The notes under the pieces are model-generated. The model made no database searches. It had not been told where the DNA came from and saw only the letters and a program-made list of their open reading frames with translations. Position numbers and translations under genes: made by a program. Shown here piece after piece: positions 37,123 to 38,865 of a stretch of 38,865 nt of DNA (position 1 is its first letter; every line of letters starts with the position of its first letter). Origin of the DNA: an uncultured Prevotella sp. (GTDB lineage Bacteria > Bacteroidota > Bacteroidia > Bacteroidales > Bacteroidaceae); NCBI GenBank assembly GCA_900314995.1, contig OMXK01000031.1, positions 1 through 38,865 on the forward strand. The letters run 5' to 3'.

Positions 37123-37730
37123 TCGCCTGGTTGTTGATTAGAATAAATAGTTCCGTTAGGTGCAACGATTCCTACAGGCTGGTAAAAGTTCAAATGCGTC
37201 TTCCGCTGTTCAATGGCAAATTCCATCAGCTTGTCTGTTTGCTTCTTGCATCTCTCTGGAGCTTTGTCATACATCCTTCTAAGGCCGATCTCTGTATAAA
37301 AACATGCGTCAATGCCCAATGCCATTGCCTGTTCCACCAACCTGTCTAACAGCTCCTGCTCCTGCTTTCTGTCTGAATCATGTCTGGCATTCTTCAGGCT
37401 GTTCATCATCTCATCCAACTGTTTGTCTTTGTATTGCCCCTCATCAATCAATCTCTTGATTTCTACATAAGGAGAATATAAGCCTCTTTCTATATACTCG
37501 CGGATCTCCACCAAACGCTCTTTAACAGCATCACCAAATAATGACAACTGACGTTCCCGTTCTAAAGCATCTGAAATGTACTGAATAACGGATAACTTAT
37601 CTTTCTGGCATTCCTGCATGGATACCAAAGCCTCAATAACAGATTCATTGAAATTACTGGTAAGCGCCTTCCAATTCTCTCTCTCCGCCTCATGCGAAGA
37701 CTTGTAAACCAACTTTTTTGCTATAATCAT
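37119..37730 (-). CDS. hypothetical helical protein, 203 aa
   Basis: Not recognised. It is mostly charged helix with coiled-coil character (ALERERQLSLFGDAVKERL, NSLKNARHDSDRKQEQELLD), and the C-terminus NFYQPVGIVAPNGTIYSNQ is less helical. The ATG at 37730 (MIIAKK) is chosen because a TACCTTTG promoter lies at 37766-37773; a longer open frame to 38027 crosses that promoter. It is the first gene of a two-gene unit with the 196-aa protein, whose N-terminus has a related-looking HNTVGQNIG segment. Confidence 0.7.
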   Translation of the reverse strand: MIIAKKLVYKSSHEAERENWKALTSNFNESVIEALVSMQECQKDKLSVIQYISDALERERQLSLFGDAVKERLVEIREYIERGLYSPYVEIKRLIDEGQYKDKQLDEMMNSLKNARHDSDRKQEQELLDRLVEQAMALGIDACFYTEIGLRRMYDKAPERCKKQTDKLMEFAIEQRKTHLNFYQPVGIVAPNGTIYSNQQPGE

Positions 37731-37765
37731 TTTTGAAATTATTAAAAGATTAATGATTTGGGGCG

Positions 37766-37808
37766 CAAAGGTACATAAAAAATCCCAATCCATGTGTAGA
37801 ATTGGGAT
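37766..37808 (-). promoter_or_regulatory. promoter with adjacent inverted repeat
   Basis: Minus-strand TACCTTTG (37773-37766) drives the two-gene unit. Just upstream, ATCCCAAT (37782-37789) and ATTGGGAT (37801-37808) form an 8-bp inverted repeat with an 11-nt spacer. On the minus strand it is followed by TTTTT, so it could be an operator or a terminator that insulates the promoter. Confidence 0.55.
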
Positions 37809-37938
37809 ATTATTTTGAAACAATTGAAATCTTATCGCATAATGGTTCCTAAAATCCGCGTTATTGCCTCTAGGGCCAGGCCCCGAAGTAAAGTTTTCGC
37901 GGCTTTTGCGACACTCATCAGAGGCACTTCCCCTACTC

Positions 37939-38024
37939 TGTCGCAGAATGACGTGGCTGTCGCAACAACTCGATGAAGAATTTGCCATAATCTTTGGAAC
38001 GAGCTGTTTTTCATCGTACCTTTG
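37939..38024 (+). promoter_or_regulatory. promoter and tandem TGTCGCA sites, copy B
   Basis: TGTCGCA at 37939-37945 and 37958-37964, -33 TTTG 20 nt before TACCTTTG at 38017-38024, and an inverted TGCGACA at 37907-37913. The two repeats and the promoter keep exactly the spacing of copy A at the left end, although most other bases differ. Confidence 0.6.
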
Positions 38025-38029
38025 CATCG

Positions 38030-38155
38030 TGATTAAGAGAAATCACAGTGATTATAGATTCAATCATTTGGTTTGTTAGAGTTTTTTCATATTGTTGTTT
38101 TAGTTATTGGTTTAGAAAACAGTTAGTGCTCGCAGGGATGCGGGCACTAACTGCG
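38030..38155 (+). ncRNA. candidate structured small RNA, copy B
   Basis: Same arrangement as copy A: promoter GTACCTTTGCATCG, about 93 nt of AT-rich sequence with GTTAGAGT and TTTTTCATATTG blocks, then a 13-bp hairpin (arms 38122-38134 and 38139-38151) with a GGGA (GNRA-type) loop. Identity to copy A stops right after CTGC at the base of the hairpin. No ORF of note is present. The locus converges on a truncated HepT-like gene. Confidence 0.55.
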
Positions 38156-38222
38156 TTTGATCCGTATAAGGTTCATTCCACAACTCGAGATTGTGGATTG
38201 AATCGCGAATCTGCTGAAGCAT
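38112..38222 (-). pseudogene. truncated HepT-like (HEPN) gene
   Basis: A 36-codon frame begins 13 nt past the MntA-like stop: MLQQIRDSIHNLELWN resembles the first helix of HEPN/HepT proteins, which normally follow MntA and are about 110-140 aa. From about residue 22 on, the frame reads antisense through the copy B hairpin and soon stops. The HEPN catalytic RxxxxH motif is absent. I infer that the RNA locus cut off this gene. The family call is tentative because so little remains. Confidence 0.4.
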
Positions 38223-38235
38223 ATCTTCGCCGACT

Positions 38236-38538
38236 CTAAGCTGTTGTAAAGATATCGATGCCATCGCGTTCGATCTGTTGACGGAAAAAAGGCCGCAGGT
38301 ATTGATGGTCGCGTATCAAATCTACACAGCAACCAAGAAGCTTCTCTAAATATTGGGCGGCCTCGATGTAATTATAAAGTTTAGGTGGCATGGTGACAAA
38401 GAGGTCAATATCGCTGCCAGGGTGCTGGTCGCCTCTGGCCACAGATCCGAAAAGACGCATCGAGGTGATGCCAAAGCGCTCTTGCAACTCTGACTGATGC
38501 ATGCGGATGAGGTCGATATATGTCTGGGACGTATTCAT
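38236..38538 (-). CDS. MntA-like minimal nucleotidyltransferase
   Basis: A 100-aa protein with the polymerase-beta-type signature GSVARGDQHPGSDIDLFV; the GS and DxD residues bind ATP and metal. In MntA-HepT toxin-antitoxin pairs this antitoxin AMPylates and silences the HEPN RNase. Here the downstream partner seems truncated, leaving an orphan antitoxin. TATATTTG at 38570-38577 is a promoter box 31 nt upstream of the start. Confidence 0.85.
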   Translation of the reverse strand: MNTSQTYIDLIRMHQSELQERFGITSMRLFGSVARGDQHPGSDIDLFVTMPPKLYNYIEAAQYLEKLLGCCVDLIRDHQYLRPFFRQQIERDGIDIFTTA

Positions 38539-38617
38539 CTTGCCATTTGTTCATTATATATTTTGTTTGCAAATATAGGGAGAATATCTGAGATTTGCAA
38601 GTTTTTGGGGGACTTTT

Positions 38618-38642
38618 TGACTTTTGACTTTTGACATTAAGG
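38618..38642 (-). repeat. GTCAAAA direct repeats
   Basis: Minus-strand CCTTAATGTCAAAAGTCAA and continuing repeats. The CCTTAATGTCAAA start is identical to the plus-strand array at 33479-33491. Confidence 0.5.
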
Positions 38643-38712
38643 ATTTTCAAAGTTTTGAAGTTGAAATTAAGTGTGGAGGTTGACTTTGAAAATAATATTT
38701 GACAAAATTTGA

Positions 38713-38750
38713 TTACTATTTATATATTATATATAATATATAAATAGTAA
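38713..38750. repeat. perfect 38-bp AT-rich palindrome
   Basis: The sequence from TTACTATTTATATATTATA is followed at once by its exact reverse complement, with no spacer. It has only one C and one G. No gene covers it. It lies 63 nt upstream of a plus-strand promoter box. A cruciform, a protein-binding site or an upstream promoter element are possible. Confidence 0.7.
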
Positions 38751-38812
38751 AGATTTGTATCAAGTGAGTAAACTGTCAATTTTGACGTATTGTGCATGAA
38801 ATGGGAAAATGA

Positions 38813-38820
38813 TACCTTTG
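38813..38820 (+). promoter_or_regulatory. promoter reading out of the window
   Basis: TACCTTTG on the plus strand with no start codon convincingly placed before the window ends, so its gene lies beyond. Between 38578 and 38865 there is no gene, only the GTCAAA repeats, the palindrome and this box. Confidence 0.5.
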
Positions 38821-38865
38821 GGCTCGTTTTAAGAATGAGACAAATGGTATATAGTTCAAAAGATT

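Noticed and set aside
36841-37730. Toxin-antitoxin pair
   Set aside because: Two coupled small genes fit the layout, but neither protein shows a known toxin or antitoxin motif and both are larger than usual.
1-38155. 37-kb region as a composite mobile element flanked by the two RNA copies
   Set aside because: The copies are direct repeats, but the interval holds core metabolism and no transposase or integrase. Recombination between them remains possible but is not shown.

Overview
The window looks like chromosome of a Bacteroidales bacterium, most likely Prevotellaceae (Prevotella-like). Three things support this. At least 16 intergenic sites match the Bacteroidota -7 promoter box TAnnTTTG. 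lpxC is fused to fabZ, and a citramalate-synthase-like gene sits inside the leu operon. SPII lipoproteins are frequent, including a DUF4842/LruC-type one. No rRNA, tRNA, CRISPR array or complete insertion sequence was seen.

Left end (1-5200): copy A of a two-copy candidate small-RNA locus (hairpin at 224-253), a broken zinc-ribbon gene, a lipoprotein whose mature part resembles RelA/SpoT-fold enzymes, an S37-type peptidase lipoprotein, a prmC gene that stops before its methyltransferase domain, and a large lipoprotein with two acidic Ca-binding-like motifs.

Branched-chain amino-acid operon (5219-12240, minus strand): leader peptide and attenuator, then leuA, leuC, leuD, cimA-like, leuB and a TPR protein. 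A 26-codon leader ORF rich in Leu and Ile codons precedes a strong terminator hairpin, and a 9-nt stretch of the leader ORF is complementary to the terminator's 5' arm. This fits ribosome-mediated attenuation of an operon able to feed both leucine and isoleucine (via citramalate).

Middle (12309-33439): an iron-type alcohol dehydrogenase; a MORN plus GH25 lysozyme-like gene with rlmH; a YpfJ-type zinc peptidase and an M15-like DUF5715 protein; the tight plus-strand operon phoH-purC-menG-aroE-purM-prfA-pyrF, ending in a terminator whose loop holds the pyrF stop codon; an HD-domain phosphohydrolase; then the envelope operon lpxD, lpxC-fabZ, lpxA, miaA, class A PBP and a PIF1-like helicase.

Right end (33501-38865): an accessory-looking minus-strand set: a VirE/BT4734-type primase-helicase, a 103-aa protein, and a separate pair of unrecognised proteins. 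Between the two transcription units lie five copies of a TCAGTTG(G/C)AT decamer forming two hairpins. Next come copy B of the candidate small RNA (same orientation, same upstream architecture, compensatory changes in the stem), an apparently truncated HepT-like fragment, its MntA-like nucleotidyltransferase partner, and a perfect 38-bp AT-rich palindrome upstream of a promoter that points out of the window.

The strongest candidates for something undescribed are the twin structured-RNA loci with their conserved TGTCGCA repeats, the Leu/Ile attenuator, and the exported RelA/SpoT-fold lipoprotein.
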